Assembly: GCF_902500225.1 (NCBI RefSeq)
Contig: NZ_LR722648.1
Coordinates: 1-64,000 of the forward strand
Source: Buttiauxella massiliensis
GTDB taxonomy: Bacteria > Pseudomonadota > Gammaproteobacteria > Enterobacterales > Enterobacteriaceae
Reading direction: 5' to 3'
DNA length: 64,000 bases
The position numbers and the translations under genes are program-made. Under the pieces are notes generated by a model, which saw only the letters and a list, made by a program, of their open reading frames with translations, searched no databases and had not been told where the DNA came from. This document shows, piece after piece, positions 1 through 10,679 of this stretch; the stretch's first letter is position 1; each line of letters opens with the position of its first letter.

Positions 1-73
1 CGACTTGTTCGACAACGGCCAATTTAAAGGATAGAGGGTAATCGCGTTGCGTGCGTTTAACGTACTGGTTCAT
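1..73 (-). CDS. IS3-family transposase OrfA, N-terminal fragment
   Basis: The frame starts at an ATG (73-71) preceded by a clear GAGGA ribosome site and stays open to the window edge, giving 24 residues beginning MNQYVKRTQRDYP and continuing SFKLAVVEQV. The basic start followed by an FKxxVVE helix is typical of the helix-turn-helix DNA-binding OrfA of IS3-family elements, which recognises the terminal repeats. OrfA is normally joined to the OrfB catalytic part by programmed frameshifting; that part lies outside the window. Family assignment rests on this short motif and the adjoining IS-like end. Confidence 0.65.
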   Translation of the reverse strand, partial: MNQYVKRTQRDYPLSFKLAVVEQV

Positions 74-127
74 CACATTTTCCTCATAGTACGAGTTAAA
101 TGTGTCAACGCTATTTAGGACGGGTCA
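1..127 (-). mobile_element. Left end of an IS3-family insertion sequence (cut by window start)
   Basis: The minus strand from 127 begins TGACCCGTCC, a terminal-repeat-like TG start, and runs through a short leader into a transposase OrfA start at 73. Only this end is inside the window, so the other terminal repeat and any target duplication cannot be checked. The boundary sits about 7 bases beyond the T-tract of the ptsG terminator. In E. coli K-12 the next gene past ptsG is fhuE; it is not seen here. The exact IS name is not assigned. Confidence 0.7.
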
Positions 128-134
128 TGGCAAT

Positions 135-159
135 AAAAAAGGGAGGCCAGTGGCCTCCC
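135..159 (-). terminator. Rho-independent terminator of ptsG
   Basis: On the minus strand an 8-bp stem (GGGAGGCC / GGCCTCCC, 3-base loop) is followed at once by TTTTTTATTG, the standard intrinsic terminator layout. It lies 21 bases beyond the ptsG stop codon. Confidence 0.9.
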
Positions 160-180
160 TTAGTTCTCCCCAACTACTTC

Positions 181-1614
181 TTAGCTGTTACGGATCCACT
201 CATCCATTTCAGTTTTCAGGTTATCGGATTTAGTACCGAAGATTGCCTGAACACCTGAACCAGCTACAACTACACCTGCTGCACCCAATTTCTTCAGGCC
301 AGCCTGGTCGACTTTAGAAATGTCAGCCACGCTAACACGCAGACGGGTAATACACGCATCCAGGTTAGTGATGTTTTCTTTACCGCCGAAAGCGCTAACC
401 AGAGCTGGTGCCATTTCGCTTGTGGAAGTGGTAGTAGTCTCTGAAGTTGCGTCTTCACGACCTGGAGTTTTCAGGTCCAGCGCTTTAATCAGCACACGGA
501 ACACGGTGTAGTAAATCGCCGCGTAGCACAGGCCAACAATTGGGAACAACCACAGTTTGCTGCTGTTTCCGCTCAGCACGATGAAGTCAATCAGACCGTG
601 AGAGAAGGAAGTACCGTCACGCATACCCAGAAGGATACAGATTGGGAACGCCAGGCCTGCCAACACCGCGTGGATGATGTACAGGATTGGAGCAACGAAC
701 ATGAAGGAGAACTCGATTGGCTCGGTAATACCGGTCAGGAACGAGGTCAACGCAGCGGAGATCATGATACCGCCGACTTTTGCACGGTTCTCAGGTTTAG
801 CTGAGTGCCAGATTGCGATAGCCGCAGCAGGCAGACCGTACATTTTAAACAGGAAGCCACCAGACAGTTTGCCCGCAGTTGGGTCACCTGCCATATAACG
901 TGGGATATCGCCGTGGAATACCTGACCTGCAGCGTTGGTGTATTCACCAATTTGCATCTGGAATGGAACGTTCCAGATGTGGTGCAGACCGAATGGTACC
1001 AGGCAGCGCTCGATGAAGCCGTAGATACCAAACGCAACAACCGGGTTCTGGTATGCAGCCCACTGAGAGAAGGTCTGGATAGCCGTACCAATTGGAGGCC
1101 AGATGAAGGACAGCACAACGCCCATGAAGATCGCAGCCAGACCAGAGATGATCGGCACGAAACGTTTACCGGCGAAGAAGCCCAGATACTCAGGCAGCTT
1201 GATACGGTAGAAACGGTTAAACATGTAGGCCGCAATCGCACCCGCGATGATCCCGCCCAGAACACCGGTATCAGCCAAGTGTTTTGCAGTGATCTCTTCT
1301 GCAGGAAGATGCAGAACCAGCGGTGCAACAACTGCCATGGTTTTAACCATGATGCCGTAAGCGACTACAGCAGCCAGCGCAGAAACGCCATCGTTATTCG
1401 TGAAGCCTAACGCCACACCGATAGCAAAGATAAGCGGCATGTTGGCGAATACTGAACCGCCCGCTTCCGCCATAACATGAGAAACCACTGCTGGCAGCCA
1501 GCTGAAGTTTGCAGAACCGACGCCCAGCAGGATACCTGCGATAGGCAGTACGGATACTGGCAACATCAGCGATTTACCCACCTTTTGCAGGTTAGCAAAT
1601 GCATTCTTAAACAT
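181..1614 (-). CDS. ptsG: PTS glucose-specific EIICB component
   Basis: Inner-membrane glucose permease of the phosphotransferase system: it imports glucose and phosphorylates it to glucose-6-phosphate with phosphate from HPr via EIIA-Glc. The protein is 477 residues, the E. coli length. The EIIC membrane domain fills roughly residues 1-390 and carries the conserved GITEPIEF substrate-site motif; the EIIB domain follows, with the phosphorylated Cys421 in [11 protein letters not shown]. The start is the ATG at 1614 after AGGAG, giving [10 protein letters not shown]; an upstream in-frame ATG at 1665 would add 17 residues not found in the family. The leader carries CRP, Mlc and SgrS sites, each listed separately. 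Assignment is secure. Confidence 0.98.
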   Translation of the reverse strand: MFKNAFANLQKVGKSLMLPVSVLPIAGILLGVGSANFSWLPAVVSHVMAEAGGSVFANMPLIFAIGVALGFTNNDGVSALAAVVAYGIMVKTMAVVAPLVLHLPAEEITAKHLADTGVLGGIIAGAIAAYMFNRFYRIKLPEYLGFFAGKRFVPIISGLAAIFMGVVLSFIWPPIGTAIQTFSQWAAYQNPVVAFGIYGFIERCLVPFGLHHIWNVPFQMQIGEYTNAAGQVFHGDIPRYMAGDPTAGKLSGGFLFKMYGLPAAAIAIWHSAKPENRAKVGGIMISAALTSFLTGITEPIEFSFMFVAPILYIIHAVLAGLAFPICILLGMRDGTSFSHGLIDFIVLSGNSSKLWLFPIVGLCYAAIYYTVFRVLIKALDLKTPGREDATSETTTTSTSEMAPALVSAFGGKENITNLDACITRLRVSVADISKVDQAGLKKLGAAGVVVAGSGVQAIFGTKSDNLKTEMDEWIRNS

Positions 1615-1617
1615 AAT

Positions 1618-1640
1618 TGAGAGTGCTCCTGAGTATTTGT
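1618..1640 (-). promoter_or_regulatory. SgrS small-RNA target in the ptsG leader
   Basis: The leader reads AUACUCAGGAGCACUCUC just before the ptsG start. This is the same stretch that pairs with the sugar-phosphate-stress RNA SgrS in E. coli, and it covers the Shine-Dalgarno sequence. Conservation is read directly; pairing is inferred because SgrS itself is not in the window. Confidence 0.75.
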
Positions 1641-1714
1641 GCTTTTTTTTACGCGTTATGCGCATCGGTCTGGGGGGAGATCCAGCCCATTAACAGGCAT
1701 CTAAGTGCCTTTTG

Positions 1715-1738
1715 ATTTATTACGCAGAGTAAAATAAA
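1715..1738 (-). promoter_or_regulatory. Mlc operator / ptsG P1 promoter region
   Basis: The minus strand reads TTATTTTACTCTGCGTAATA then AAT, nearly identical to the E. coli ptsG operator for the glucose repressor Mlc, which overlaps the P1 promoter. Identification is by remembered similarity to the K-12 promoter. Confidence 0.7.
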
Positions 1739-1748
1739 TCGAAGAAAG

Positions 1749-1770
1749 TTTGTTTGACGGCTATCACGTT
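1749..1770 (-). promoter_or_regulatory. CRP-cAMP binding site of ptsG
   Basis: The minus-strand sequence AACGTGATAGCCGTCAAACA matches the known CRP site of E. coli ptsG (GTGA half-site clear, second half TCAAA degenerate) at the expected distance upstream of the Mlc/P1 region. Confidence 0.75.
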
Positions 1771-1841
1771 TCTCAAACAGCCCAGTGAAAAACTTTCATA
1801 AGTTTACATTATGCGTATCTGAATGTTACAAAAACAGCCTT

Positions 1842-1863
1842 CACCGCCATTTTTATGGCGGTG
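1842..1863 (-). terminator. Probable terminator after ycfH
   Basis: A perfect 9-bp stem (CACCGCCAT / ATGGCGGTG, 4-base loop) lies 50-70 bases past the ycfH stop. On the minus strand it is followed by AAGGCTGTTTTTG, a displaced T-run, so termination of the pabC-mltG-tmk-holB-ycfH transcript here is likely. Confidence 0.65.
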
Positions 1864-1915
1864 AACTTTACTCGCTTAGATAATTAATTACGAGCTTTAA
1901 AATAAGTCTGATTTA

Positions 1916-2710
1916 TCATGCGGATTGCAAGCGGGAGTCAGGAATATGGAACAAAGTGGCGAAGTTTTTTGTCGTCGCAACGGCCAATTCCTCAAGTGAA
2001 ACACCTTTCAGTACCGCCATATATTCCGCTACATCGCGCGTCATTGCCGGTTGGTTTTCCTTACCGCGGTGCGGTACTGGCGCAAGATAAGGTGAATCAG
2101 TCTCCACCAGTATGCGATCCAGTGGCACATAACGCGCCGCATCCCTGAGTTGTTCAGCATTGCGGAAGGTCACAATGCCGGAGAAAGAGATGTAAAAGCC
2201 CATATCGAGCAATTTTCCAGCAGTTTCTCTGTCTTCCGTAAAACAGTGTAGTACCCCACCGCAGTCTGTCACTTTCTCTTCGCGCAGAATGGCCAGGGTA
2301 TCGGCACGAGCATCACGGGTATGAACAATCACTGGTTTGTTAAGCTCGCGGCCAATCTGAATGTGATGGCGGAATGATTCCTGCTGGCGTGGCTTGGTTT
2401 CCGGAGTATAGAAATAATCCAACCCGGTCTCCCCCATTGCCACCACACCCGGATCTGCGGCCAGGCGGCGAAGTTCTTCAACATCATATTCTTCGGCCTG
2501 GTTTAGCGGGTGTACACCACACGAATAAGCTACGTTCTGGCGCTCGCCCACCAACTGACGCATATCGCGATAACCTTCTAGCGTCGTCGCAACTGCAAGG
2601 CAGAACTTCACATCGCGCGCGGCAGCTTTTTCCAGGACATCATCGACGCTTTTGTGTAGGGATTGATAATCGAGGCCATCAAGATGGCAATGTGAGTCAA
2701 CCAGGAACAT
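1916..2710 (-). CDS. ycfH: TatD-family metal-dependent hydrolase YcfH
   Basis: Cytoplasmic TIM-barrel hydrolase of the TatD DNase family (264 residues; E. coli YcfH 265). Metal ligands are visible: HxH in DSHCHLDG (residues 7 and 9), Glu in GETGLDY, His in IVHTRDA, His in GVLHCF and Asp in ETDSPYLAP. Family members are Mg-dependent nucleases or related hydrolases; the physiological substrate of YcfH is unsettled. It starts 11 bases after the holB stop and is the last gene of the run, consistent with co-transcription with holB and tmk. Confidence 0.93.
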   Translation of the reverse strand: MFLVDSHCHLDGLDYQSLHKSVDDVLEKAAARDVKFCLAVATTLEGYRDMRQLVGERQNVAYSCGVHPLNQAEEYDVEELRRLAADPGVVAMGETGLDYFYTPETKPRQQESFRHHIQIGRELNKPVIVHTRDARADTLAILREEKVTDCGGVLHCFTEDRETAGKLLDMGFYISFSGIVTFRNAEQLRDAARYVPLDRILVETDSPYLAPVPHRGKENQPAMTRDVAEYMAVLKGVSLEELAVATTKNFATLFHIPDSRLQSA

Positions 2711-2721
2711 ACAAATACTCT

Positions 2722-3729
2722 TTAAAGATGGAAGGTAGGAAGGACAGCACCCGGTTGCATTAAACGCTCCCAGGTGAGCAATTGTTCAGTCAGCATTAAT
2801 TCTCGGTTCACACCCACAACACTTAACAGTGTTTCACGGCATGAAAACCAACTATGCAGTATAGCTTGTAGCATCGCAGGGGTTGCGCTGGAGGCAAGGT
2901 TTGCTACCAATGTGTGTTGGTCATCATTGGTCAACCAAGTTGTAGCCCCTTGCTGCCATTTTAGTGCATCCACCAAAAGAGAGCATAACCAGTGAACACG
3001 GACAGTTGCATCATCGCTATTTAACGCGGGCAATAACGCCAGCATGTTTTTAGTCACACAGGCCTCATTGAGTTTGTCACACAGCAACTGCCGATGTTTC
3101 CACTGCTCGGGTTGCAGCAACGCCAAAGCGCCTGCTGGTGCTCCAGAACTTAAACGTAACGCAGCACGCAATTGTGCGTTATCAAGAGTGATTTCCCGTG
3201 CCAGCCAGGCAAGGGCAAAATTTTCATCCGGTGGAGTCAAATACCAGTACAGGCAGCGGCTTCTGAGCGTGGCGGGTAAACGAGCCGGTTCGCGGCTACC
3301 CAGGAAAAACCAGGTGTTCGCTGGCGGCTCTTCAAGCGTTTTTAACAGCGCATTGGCGGCCGCTTCAGTAAGCAGTCCGGCATCTTCAAGCCAGACGACT
3401 TTTGCCCCGCCCTGCTGAGCATGGCTGTAGAGCTTCTCAGTAATTTCGCGGATAGCGTCAATGCCAAGGCTTGATTTGCCTTTCTCGGGTGCAACCACAT
3501 AGCTGTCCGGGTGCGTACCGGCCTGCATCAACTGGCAACTGCGACACTGGCCGCAGCTTTTACTCCCTTGTGGTTTCTGGCACATCAACCAGCGGGTGAG
3601 TGCGTAAATTAACGCGTCATCACCCATACCGGACAATGAATGAAGCAGTAATGCATGGTGCCCACGCCCGGCCTGATACTGGCTGAGTATTTGCTCAAAC
3701 GGCGCGCGTAACCATGGATACCATTTCAT
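2722..3729 (-). CDS. holB: DNA polymerase III subunit delta-prime
   Basis: Clamp-loader subunit that, with delta and three tau/gamma copies, opens the beta sliding clamp. Length is 335 residues (334 in E. coli). The AAA+-like N-terminal part holds the zinc module with Cys50, Cys59, Cys62 and Cys65 (SCGQCRSCQ), at the same residue numbers as E. coli. The Walker-like region is degenerate (SLSGMGDDAL), as expected for the non-ATPase delta-prime. The conserved LLKTLEEPP and SRCLYW (SRC) motifs are present. Its start codon overlaps the tmk stop by one base, which implies translational coupling. Confidence 0.97.
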   Translation of the reverse strand: MKWYPWLRAPFEQILSQYQAGRGHHALLLHSLSGMGDDALIYALTRWLMCQKPQGSKSCGQCRSCQLMQAGTHPDSYVVAPEKGKSSLGIDAIREITEKLYSHAQQGGAKVVWLEDAGLLTEAAANALLKTLEEPPANTWFFLGSREPARLPATLRSRCLYWYLTPPDENFALAWLAREITLDNAQLRAALRLSSGAPAGALALLQPEQWKHRQLLCDKLNEACVTKNMLALLPALNSDDATVRVHWLCSLLVDALKWQQGATTWLTNDDQHTLVANLASSATPAMLQAILHSWFSCRETLLSVVGVNRELMLTEQLLTWERLMQPGAVLPTFHL

Positions 3730-4367
3730 TAGACCAGCCCCTTAGCCCACTCAAGTACGGCGTTACGCACGTCTTGCGACACTTCATCCAGCGATTGTGT
3801 TGCATCAATCGTATGAATACGGCTGTCGGCTGCTGCGAGTTCAAGGTAACGCGCACGGGTGCGGTTAAAGAAGTCGACAGACTCCTGTTCGATGCGGTCT
3901 AGCTCGCCACGCGCACGCGCACGTGTCAGACCCACTTCTGGCGTGACATCAAGATAAATCGTCAGGTCCGGGTAAAAATCACCAAGCACGGTGTTACGCA
4001 GTGCCATCAGTAATTCCTGATCGATGCAACGACCACCGCCCTGATAAGCCTGAGTAGAGAGATCATGGCGATCACCTATCACCCAGGCACCACGTGACAA
4101 TGCCGGTTTGATAACCGTTTCCACCAGTTGCACACGTGCCGCGTAGAACATCAGCACTTCGGCTTTATCAGTAACGATTTCATCACCGATACCTTTGTTG
4201 TTCAGCGTCAGCTCGCGCAATCTCTCAGCAAGAGGGGTACCGCCGGGCTCACGCGTGAACACCAGATCGGTTACTCCCAGTTCTTTTAAAGTCGCAACTA
4301 CCACGTTGTGCGCGTTAGTTTTCCCTGCTCCTTCGAGCCCTTCAATGACGATAAATTTACTGACCAT
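3729..4367 (-). CDS. tmk: Thymidylate kinase
   Basis: Phosphorylates dTMP to dTDP with ATP, an essential step of dTTP synthesis in the cytoplasm. The 212-residue protein shows the P-loop GLEGAGKT near residue 10, the substrate-binding [15 protein letters not shown], and the basic LID segment [14 protein letters not shown]-loop of the form ExxxGKT combined with a basic LID matches the type II (E. coli) class. The gene starts within the end of mltG (11-base overlap) and abuts holB, forming a tight mltG-tmk-holB-ycfH run. Confidence 0.97.
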   Translation of the reverse strand: MVSKFIVIEGLEGAGKTNAHNVVVATLKELGVTDLVFTREPGGTPLAERLRELTLNNKGIGDEIVTDKAEVLMFYAARVQLVETVIKPALSRGAWVIGDRHDLSTQAYQGGGRCIDQELLMALRNTVLGDFYPDLTIYLDVTPEVGLTRARARGELDRIEQESVDFFNRTRARYLELAAADSRIHTIDATQSLDEVSQDVRNAVLEWAKGLV

Positions 4368-5379
4368 TCTTATCCTTCAGCGCTTTGATATACACCTGCA
4401 CAGCCTGGTTATGGCCAGCAAGGTTGGTATTGAATGTGTGACCGCCCTTTCCATCAGCGACAAAATAGAGATACGGCGTTTTCGCAGGGTGAGCGGCAGC
4501 CTGTAGCGATGCATTGCCTGGAATCGCAATTGGCCCAGGCGGCATACCGCTAATCACATAAGTATTATACGGTGTAGGCGTTTCAAGATCTTTACGTGAC
4601 AGCTTACCGTTGTAGCTTTCACCCATGCCGTAAATTACCGTCGGGTCAGTTTGCAGACGCATGCCGATACGCAGACGGTTGATGAACACCGATGCGACCT
4701 GATCGCGCTCTGCTGCAACAGCCGTTTCTTTCTCGATGATCGAGGCCATAGTGACCAAATCATTTTGCGTTTTGTACGGTAGCCCCTCTTTTTTACCATC
4801 CCAGGCAACCTGCACCGCTTTGAGCATCCGTTCATGAGCACGCTTTAAGAGGGCAATATCTGTGGTGTTTGCGGTGTACAGCCAGGTGTCAGGGAAAAAC
4901 CAGCCTTCAACCCATTCCGGGTTTTCGAATTTTAAGGCCTCGGCGACGGTCGCATAGCTGTCATCTTTAAGCTTGTGTTGAATGTATGGCGCTTCACGCA
5001 ATTGTTTAAGCCAGTCACTCAGGCGAGTCCCTTCCACAAAGCGAATAGGGAACTGCGCTTCTTTGCCGCTCGCTAACAGTTTGAGCATCTCACGCACGGT
5101 CATTTGTGGCGTAAAGCGGTAAGTACCCGCTTTAAATTTCGCGAGATCGGGTTCAGCTTTAAGCAGCCACTGGAATACACGCGGGCGGTTTAGCAGCTTT
5201 TCATCATAAAGCTGTTTACCCAACGCCAGGCGACCGGTGCCTGGCTTAAGGGTGAAAATGGTTTCTTGCGCAATAGTCAGGTGACTGTTAGCGAGCTGGC
5301 GGACTTTGTATAAGCCAACGCCTGCCGCCACGCCAAATACCACTAATAGCAGCAGAAAGAAACGTAGCATCTTTTTCAT
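4357..5379 (-). CDS. mltG: Endolytic murein transglycosylase MltG
   Basis: Inner-membrane lytic transglycosylase (YceG family) that cleaves nascent glycan strands and sets their length. A single N-terminal membrane helix ([20 protein letters not shown]) anchors a periplasmic domain. The catalytic Glu lies in [10 protein letters not shown] and the signature QTDPTVIYG follows. Using the ATG at 5379 gives 340 residues, exactly the E. coli length; an upstream ATG at 5397 would overlap pabC and add six residues. It sits 10 bases after the pabC stop. Confidence 0.96.
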   Translation of the reverse strand: MKKMLRFFLLLLVVFGVAAGVGLYKVRQLANSHLTIAQETIFTLKPGTGRLALGKQLYDEKLLNRPRVFQWLLKAEPDLAKFKAGTYRFTPQMTVREMLKLLASGKEAQFPIRFVEGTRLSDWLKQLREAPYIQHKLKDDSYATVAEALKFENPEWVEGWFFPDTWLYTANTTDIALLKRAHERMLKAVQVAWDGKKEGLPYKTQNDLVTMASIIEKETAVAAERDQVASVFINRLRIGMRLQTDPTVIYGMGESYNGKLSRKDLETPTPYNTYVISGMPPGPIAIPGNASLQAAAHPAKTPYLYFVADGKGGHTFNTNLAGHNQAVQVYIKALKDKNGQ

Positions 5380-5389
5380 CGTTAATCGG

Positions 5390-6193
5390 TTACTCACAAA
5401 GTGGTGCTAAAAATTGATAAAGCTCGCGAGATTCAAATCGCCATAATTCAGCCTGGTTCACAGGGACAACCGGCATCAATGCATTGCAAATGAGTAACTC
5501 GTCGGCTTGAGCCAGACTTTCAGGACGCTCCCGCACTTGCGTTACTTGCCAGGGTGAGTCTGCAAGACAGGCAATAATATGCTGGCGCATCGTGCCGTTT
5601 ACACCAGATTTATCCATATAAGGGGTAAAGACCTGAGATCCTTTACGCCAGAATAAATTAGCGGCACAGCATTCCGTAAGCCACCCATCACTGTCAAGAA
5701 CCAGGGCTTCCTGGGCTTGCGTCTGTTCAAGATGCGTACGAATCAGCACTTGCTCGAGCCGGTTCAGGTGTTTAATTCCGGCAAGATGCGGATTGATGCC
5801 CAATCGAATGGGGCTTAATGCCAGGGTAATCCCCTGCTCACGCCATTGTGGATAAAACGAAGGGTAAGCTGAAACGCTGAGTAGCCGTGTCGGATGTTGG
5901 CAATTTGCTGCACTGTAACCGCGCCCACCGCTACCACGAGTGATCATCACTTTTAGTACGGCTTGTGATTGTGACAATGCAAGCTGCTGCATTTCACTTT
6001 CCAGCAGTGACCATTCGACAAACGGGATAAGAAGTTTTTCACAGGCTTGTTTTAAACGCCCAAGGTGCTGCGCTAAAAAGCGAACGCTACCATCTTTGAC
6101 CCGTGCCGTCGTAAAACAACCATCGCCAAACTGCACTGCGCGATCGTTCGCCGGTAGATTTGCCGTTAACTCACCATTGATTAAATACATCAT
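5390..6193 (-). CDS. pabC: Aminodeoxychorismate lyase
   Basis: PLP enzyme of fold type IV that removes pyruvate from 4-amino-4-deoxychorismate to give p-aminobenzoate for folate. The 267-residue protein has the PLP lysine in [13 protein letters not shown], the [10 protein letters not shown]-type phosphate-binding stretch ([11 protein letters not shown]) and an FGDGCFTT start-region motif. Two adjacent ATGs (6193 and 6190) are possible starts; the second has the better distance to the GAGGAA site. It follows fabF at a 111-base gap containing a hairpin, as in E. coli. Confidence 0.95.
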   Translation of the reverse strand: MMYLINGELTANLPANDRAVQFGDGCFTTARVKDGSVRFLAQHLGRLKQACEKLLIPFVEWSLLESEMQQLALSQSQAVLKVMITRGSGGRGYSAANCQHPTRLLSVSAYPSFYPQWREQGITLALSPIRLGINPHLAGIKHLNRLEQVLIRTHLEQTQAQEALVLDSDGWLTECCAANLFWRKGSQVFTPYMDKSGVNGTMRQHIIACLADSPWQVTQVRERPESLAQADELLICNALMPVVPVNQAELWRFESRELYQFLAPLCE

Positions 6194-6266
6194 CGTTCCT
6201 CAATGTTCCGTGAATTAAGAGTGCCAGTGTGGAAGATTTGCAGCAAGAGGGGGAAACTTTAGATGT

Positions 6267-6294
6267 ATAAAGGGCCCGCAAGCGAGCCCTTTAT
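6267..6294 (-). terminator. Hairpin between fabF and pabC
   Basis: A perfect 9-bp inverted repeat (ATAAAGGGC / GCCCTTTAT, 10-base loop) sits 11 bases after the fabF stop. No long T-run follows, so it may attenuate or stabilise the fab mRNA rather than end it. Confidence 0.5.
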
Positions 6295-6304
6295 TATTAG
6301 CAGG

Positions 6305-7576
<1,272 letters not shown>

Positions 7577-7633
7577 CTAGTGGGACACTTAGATAAAACT
7601 CAGGCGGTCGAATGACCGCCTGGAGATGTTCAC

Positions 7634-7870
7634 TTACGCTTGGTGACCGTTGATGTAATCAATGGCAGCCTGAACGGTGGTGATTTTCTCAGCTTCTTCG
7701 TCCGGAATCTCAGTATCAAACTCTTCTTCCAGAGCCATTACCAGCTCAACGGTGTCAAGAGAATCAGCGCCCAGGTCCTCTACGAAGGAAGCGGAGTTGA
7801 TAACTTCTTCCTGCTTAACGCCCAGTTGTTCGCCGATAATTTTCTTAACGCGTTCTTCGATAGTGCTCAT
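7634..7870 (-). CDS. acpP: Acyl carrier protein
   Basis: Small acidic carrier that holds growing acyl chains on a 4'-phosphopantetheine arm for fatty acid, lipid A and phospholipid synthesis. The ATG at 7870 gives 78 residues starting [10 protein letters not shown], identical in length to E. coli. The phosphopantetheinylated Ser lies in [13 protein letters not shown] longer frame to 8008 exists but reads through the leader. The untranslated region (ATAGGAAATTTAAGAGT) matches the E. coli acpP leader closely, and a TATACA box about 40-50 bases upstream suggests its own promoter. Confidence 0.98.
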   Translation of the reverse strand: MSTIEERVKKIIGEQLGVKQEEVINSASFVEDLGADSLDTVELVMALEEEFDTEIPDEEAEKITTVQAAIDYINGHQA

Positions 7871-8025
7871 ACTCTTAAATTTCCTATCAAAACTCGCTTT
7901 CGCGATGGTTTTCGTAGTGTATAAAATGTTGAAAAAGATGCAACTAAATCCCGGCAGGTCATACCACGATTTTACGCTATTTTGCGGGCATTCGCCCAAA
8001 TAACGCAAATAGTTTTATCTTGCGG

Positions 8026-8760
8026 TTAAACCATGTACATTCCGCCATTGACGTGCAGGGTCTCACCAGAGATGTAACCCGCCTCGTCAGAGGCTAAAAA
8101 TGCAACAGCACTGGCGATTTCTTTTGCGTCGCCTAAACGACCCGCTGGAACTTCCGCCAGTATACCCGCACGCTGTTCATCAGAAAGCGCACGTGTCATG
8201 TCCGTTTCAATAAAGCCCGGAGCAACAACGTTTACAGTAATACCTCGGGACGCAACTTCACGTGCCAGAGATTTACTGAAACCGATCAGACCTGCTTTCG
8301 CCGCAGCGTAGTTAGCCTGACCAGCATTTCCCATGGTACCAACCACAGAACCAATAGTGATAATACGACCATGACGCTTTTTCATCATAGCGCGCATTAC
8401 CGCTTTTGACAGACGGAAAACTGATGACAGATTGGTTTCGATGATATCGTTCCATTCGTCATCTTTCATGCGCATTAACAGGTTATCACGAGTGATACCG
8501 GCATTATTAACCAGAATGTCGACTTCGCCAAATTCTGCGCGAATATTTCCTAAAACAGCTTCGATAGAAGCTGGATCGGTAACATTAAGCATATAACCTT
8601 TGCCGTTATCGCCCAGATAATCACTGATCGCCTGCGCACCACTTTCACTGGTAGCAGTACCGATAACTTTCGCACCACGGGCCACTAAGGTTTCCGCGAT
8701 TGCGCGGCCAATACCGCGGCTTGCGCCGGTTACCAGCGCAATTTTTCCTTCAAAACTCAT
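8026..8760 (-). CDS. fabG: 3-oxoacyl-ACP reductase FabG
   Basis: NADPH-dependent reductase that performs the first reduction of each fatty acid elongation cycle. A 244-residue short-chain dehydrogenase: cofactor motif GASRGIGRA near residue 12, NNAGITRD, catalytic Ser in GSVVG and Tyr-x-x-x-Lys in NYAAAKAG, closing with SGETLHVNGGMYMV. It lies 13 bases after fabD and 155 bases before acpP. Confidence 0.98.
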   Translation of the reverse strand: MSFEGKIALVTGASRGIGRAIAETLVARGAKVIGTATSESGAQAISDYLGDNGKGYMLNVTDPASIEAVLGNIRAEFGEVDILVNNAGITRDNLLMRMKDDEWNDIIETNLSSVFRLSKAVMRAMMKKRHGRIITIGSVVGTMGNAGQANYAAAKAGLIGFSKSLAREVASRGITVNVVAPGFIETDMTRALSDEQRAGILAEVPAGRLGDAKEIASAVAFLASDEAGYISGETLHVNGGMYMV

Positions 8761-8773
8761 GGTTTTCCTCGTC

Positions 8774-9703
8774 TTATTGCTCGAGCGCTGCTGACATCGC
8801 TACCGGCTCGTTAATGGCCGATGCAGTCAGTGTGTCAACAATACGTTTTGTTAGGCCAGTCAATACCTTACCTGGCCCTACTTCCAGCAACTGGGTCACA
8901 CCCTGCGCTGCCATAAATTCTACTGACTTAGTCCACTGTACCGGGCTGTAAAGCTGGCGTACCAGAGCACTACGAATAGCTTCCGCAGAGGTTTCACATT
9001 TCACGTCAACGTTGTTCACAACCGGAACAACTGGAGCATTGAAAGTAATATCTTCCAGCGCAACGGCAAGTTTATCTGCCGCAGGCTTCATCAATGCACA
9101 GTGAGATGGCACACTAACAGGCAGTGGCAGAGCACGTTTTGCACCAGCGGCTTTACAAGCTGCACCGGCACGCTCTACAGCGTCTTTGTTACCCGCAATC
9201 ACAACCTGACCAGGTGAGTTAAAGTTCACCGGAGAAACCACTTCGCCCTGTGCTGCTTCTTCACAGGCTTTTGCAATAGACGCATCATCAAGACCGATGA
9301 TGGCATACATTGCGCCTGTGCCCGCTGGGACCGCTTCTTGCATCAATTTGCCGCGTAATTCAACCAGACGCACCGCATCTGCGAAATCAATGACGCCAGC
9401 ACAAACCAGAGCAGAGTACTCGCCCAGGCTGTGTCCTGCCATCATTGCAGGAGTTTTGCCACCCAGCTGCTCCCAGACACGCCATAATGCGACAGAGGCT
9501 GCCAGCAATGCTGGCTGAGTTTGCCAGGTTTTGTTCAGTTCTTCAGCCGGACCTTGTTGAGTCAGCGCCCACAAATCATAGCCCAGCACATCAGAAGCTT
9601 CACGGAAGGTTGCTTCAACAACAGGATTAGCTGCTGCGATTTCTGCCAGCATACCAACTGCTTGCGAACCTTGCCCTGGAAAAACAAAAGCAAATTGAGT
9701 CAT
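8774..9703 (-). CDS. fabD: Malonyl-CoA:ACP transacylase
   Basis: Transfers malonyl from CoA to ACP to supply the extender unit for fatty acid synthesis. With the ATG at 9703 (MTQFAFVFPGQGSQ) it has 309 residues, the E. coli length. The nucleophile Ser is in GHSLGEYSALV and the conserved PSHCALM carries the catalytic His. An in-frame start 21 bases upstream would overlap the fabH end and is less likely. Confidence 0.98.
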   Translation of the reverse strand: MTQFAFVFPGQGSQAVGMLAEIAAANPVVEATFREASDVLGYDLWALTQQGPAEELNKTWQTQPALLAASVALWRVWEQLGGKTPAMMAGHSLGEYSALVCAGVIDFADAVRLVELRGKLMQEAVPAGTGAMYAIIGLDDASIAKACEEAAQGEVVSPVNFNSPGQVVIAGNKDAVERAGAACKAAGAKRALPLPVSVPSHCALMKPAADKLAVALEDITFNAPVVPVVNNVDVKCETSAEAIRSALVRQLYSPVQWTKSVEFMAAQGVTQLLEVGPGKVLTGLTKRIVDTLTASAINEPVAMSAALEQ

Positions 9704-9720
9704 GGTTAAATCCCTAATAA

Positions 9721-10674
9721 TCAAAAACGAACCAGTGCTGAACCCCAGGTAAAGCCACCGCCGAAGGCTTCGAGCAATACCAGTTGGCCACGTTTAATCC
9801 GCCCGTCGCGTACCGCTTCATCCAGCGCTGCCGGAACAGAAGCTGCAGAGGTATTACCGTGACGATCCAGGGTAACGACCACATTATCGAGTGACATGCC
9901 GAGTTTTTTGGCCGTCGCGCTGATAATGCGCAGGTTAGCCTGATGCGGAACCAACCAATCCAGATCGGAACGATCCAGATTATTCGCCTCAAGGGTTTCA
10001 TCAACAATGTGCGCAAGCTCTGTAACTGCGACTTTAAAGACTTCATTACCAGCCATCGACAGGTGAATCGAATTTTCAGGATTCACGCGGTCGACATTCG
10101 GTAGCGTCAACAGTTCACCATAGCTACCATCAGCATGCAGGTGGGTTGAAATAATACCAGGCTCTTCAGAAGCACTCAGTACAACCGCCCCTGCACCATC
10201 ACCAAAAATAATAATTGTGCCGCGATCGGTAGGATCGCAAGTCCGTGCCAGCACATCAGAACCAATAACCAGCGCATGTTTTACTGCGCCGGATTTCACA
10301 TATTGGTCTGCCACGCTTAATGCGTAGGTAAAACCGGCGCAAGCGGCTGCAACATCAAATGCAGGGCAGCCTTTAATCCCTAACATTGCTTGTACCTGGC
10401 AGGCAGCACTTGGGAAAGCGTGAGTTGAAGAAGTTGTGGCAACGATAATCAGCCCAATTTCAGACTTATCGATTTCTGCCATTTCAAGCGCACGCGTAGC
10501 CGCAGCAAAAGCCATTGTTGCAACGGTTTCATCTGGCCCAGCAATTCGACGTTCACGAATACCTGTACGGGTGACAATCCACTCGTCAGAAGTATCCACC
10601 ATTTTTTCCAGGTCGGCGTTGGTACGCACGTGTTCTGGCAGATAGCTACCAGTACCAATAATCTTCGTATACAT
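9721..10674 (-). CDS. fabH: 3-oxoacyl-ACP synthase III
   Basis: Starts fatty acid synthesis by condensing acetyl-CoA with malonyl-ACP. The 317-residue protein has the Cys in [11 protein letters not shown], the His in VPHQANLRI and the Asn in [10 protein letters not shown], forming the KAS III Cys-His-Asn triad. The Gly-rich C-terminus [16 protein letters not shown] is conserved. The gene starts 5 bases after plsX and lies directly before fabD. Confidence 0.98.
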   Translation of the reverse strand: MYTKIIGTGSYLPEHVRTNADLEKMVDTSDEWIVTRTGIRERRIAGPDETVATMAFAAATRALEMAEIDKSEIGLIIVATTSSTHAFPSAACQVQAMLGIKGCPAFDVAAACAGFTYALSVADQYVKSGAVKHALVIGSDVLARTCDPTDRGTIIIFGDGAGAVVLSASEEPGIISTHLHADGSYGELLTLPNVDRVNPENSIHLSMAGNEVFKVAVTELAHIVDETLEANNLDRSDLDWLVPHQANLRIISATAKKLGMSLDNVVVTLDRHGNTSAASVPAALDEAVRDGRIKRGQLVLLEAFGGGFTWGSALVRF

Positions 10675-10679
10675 GTACG

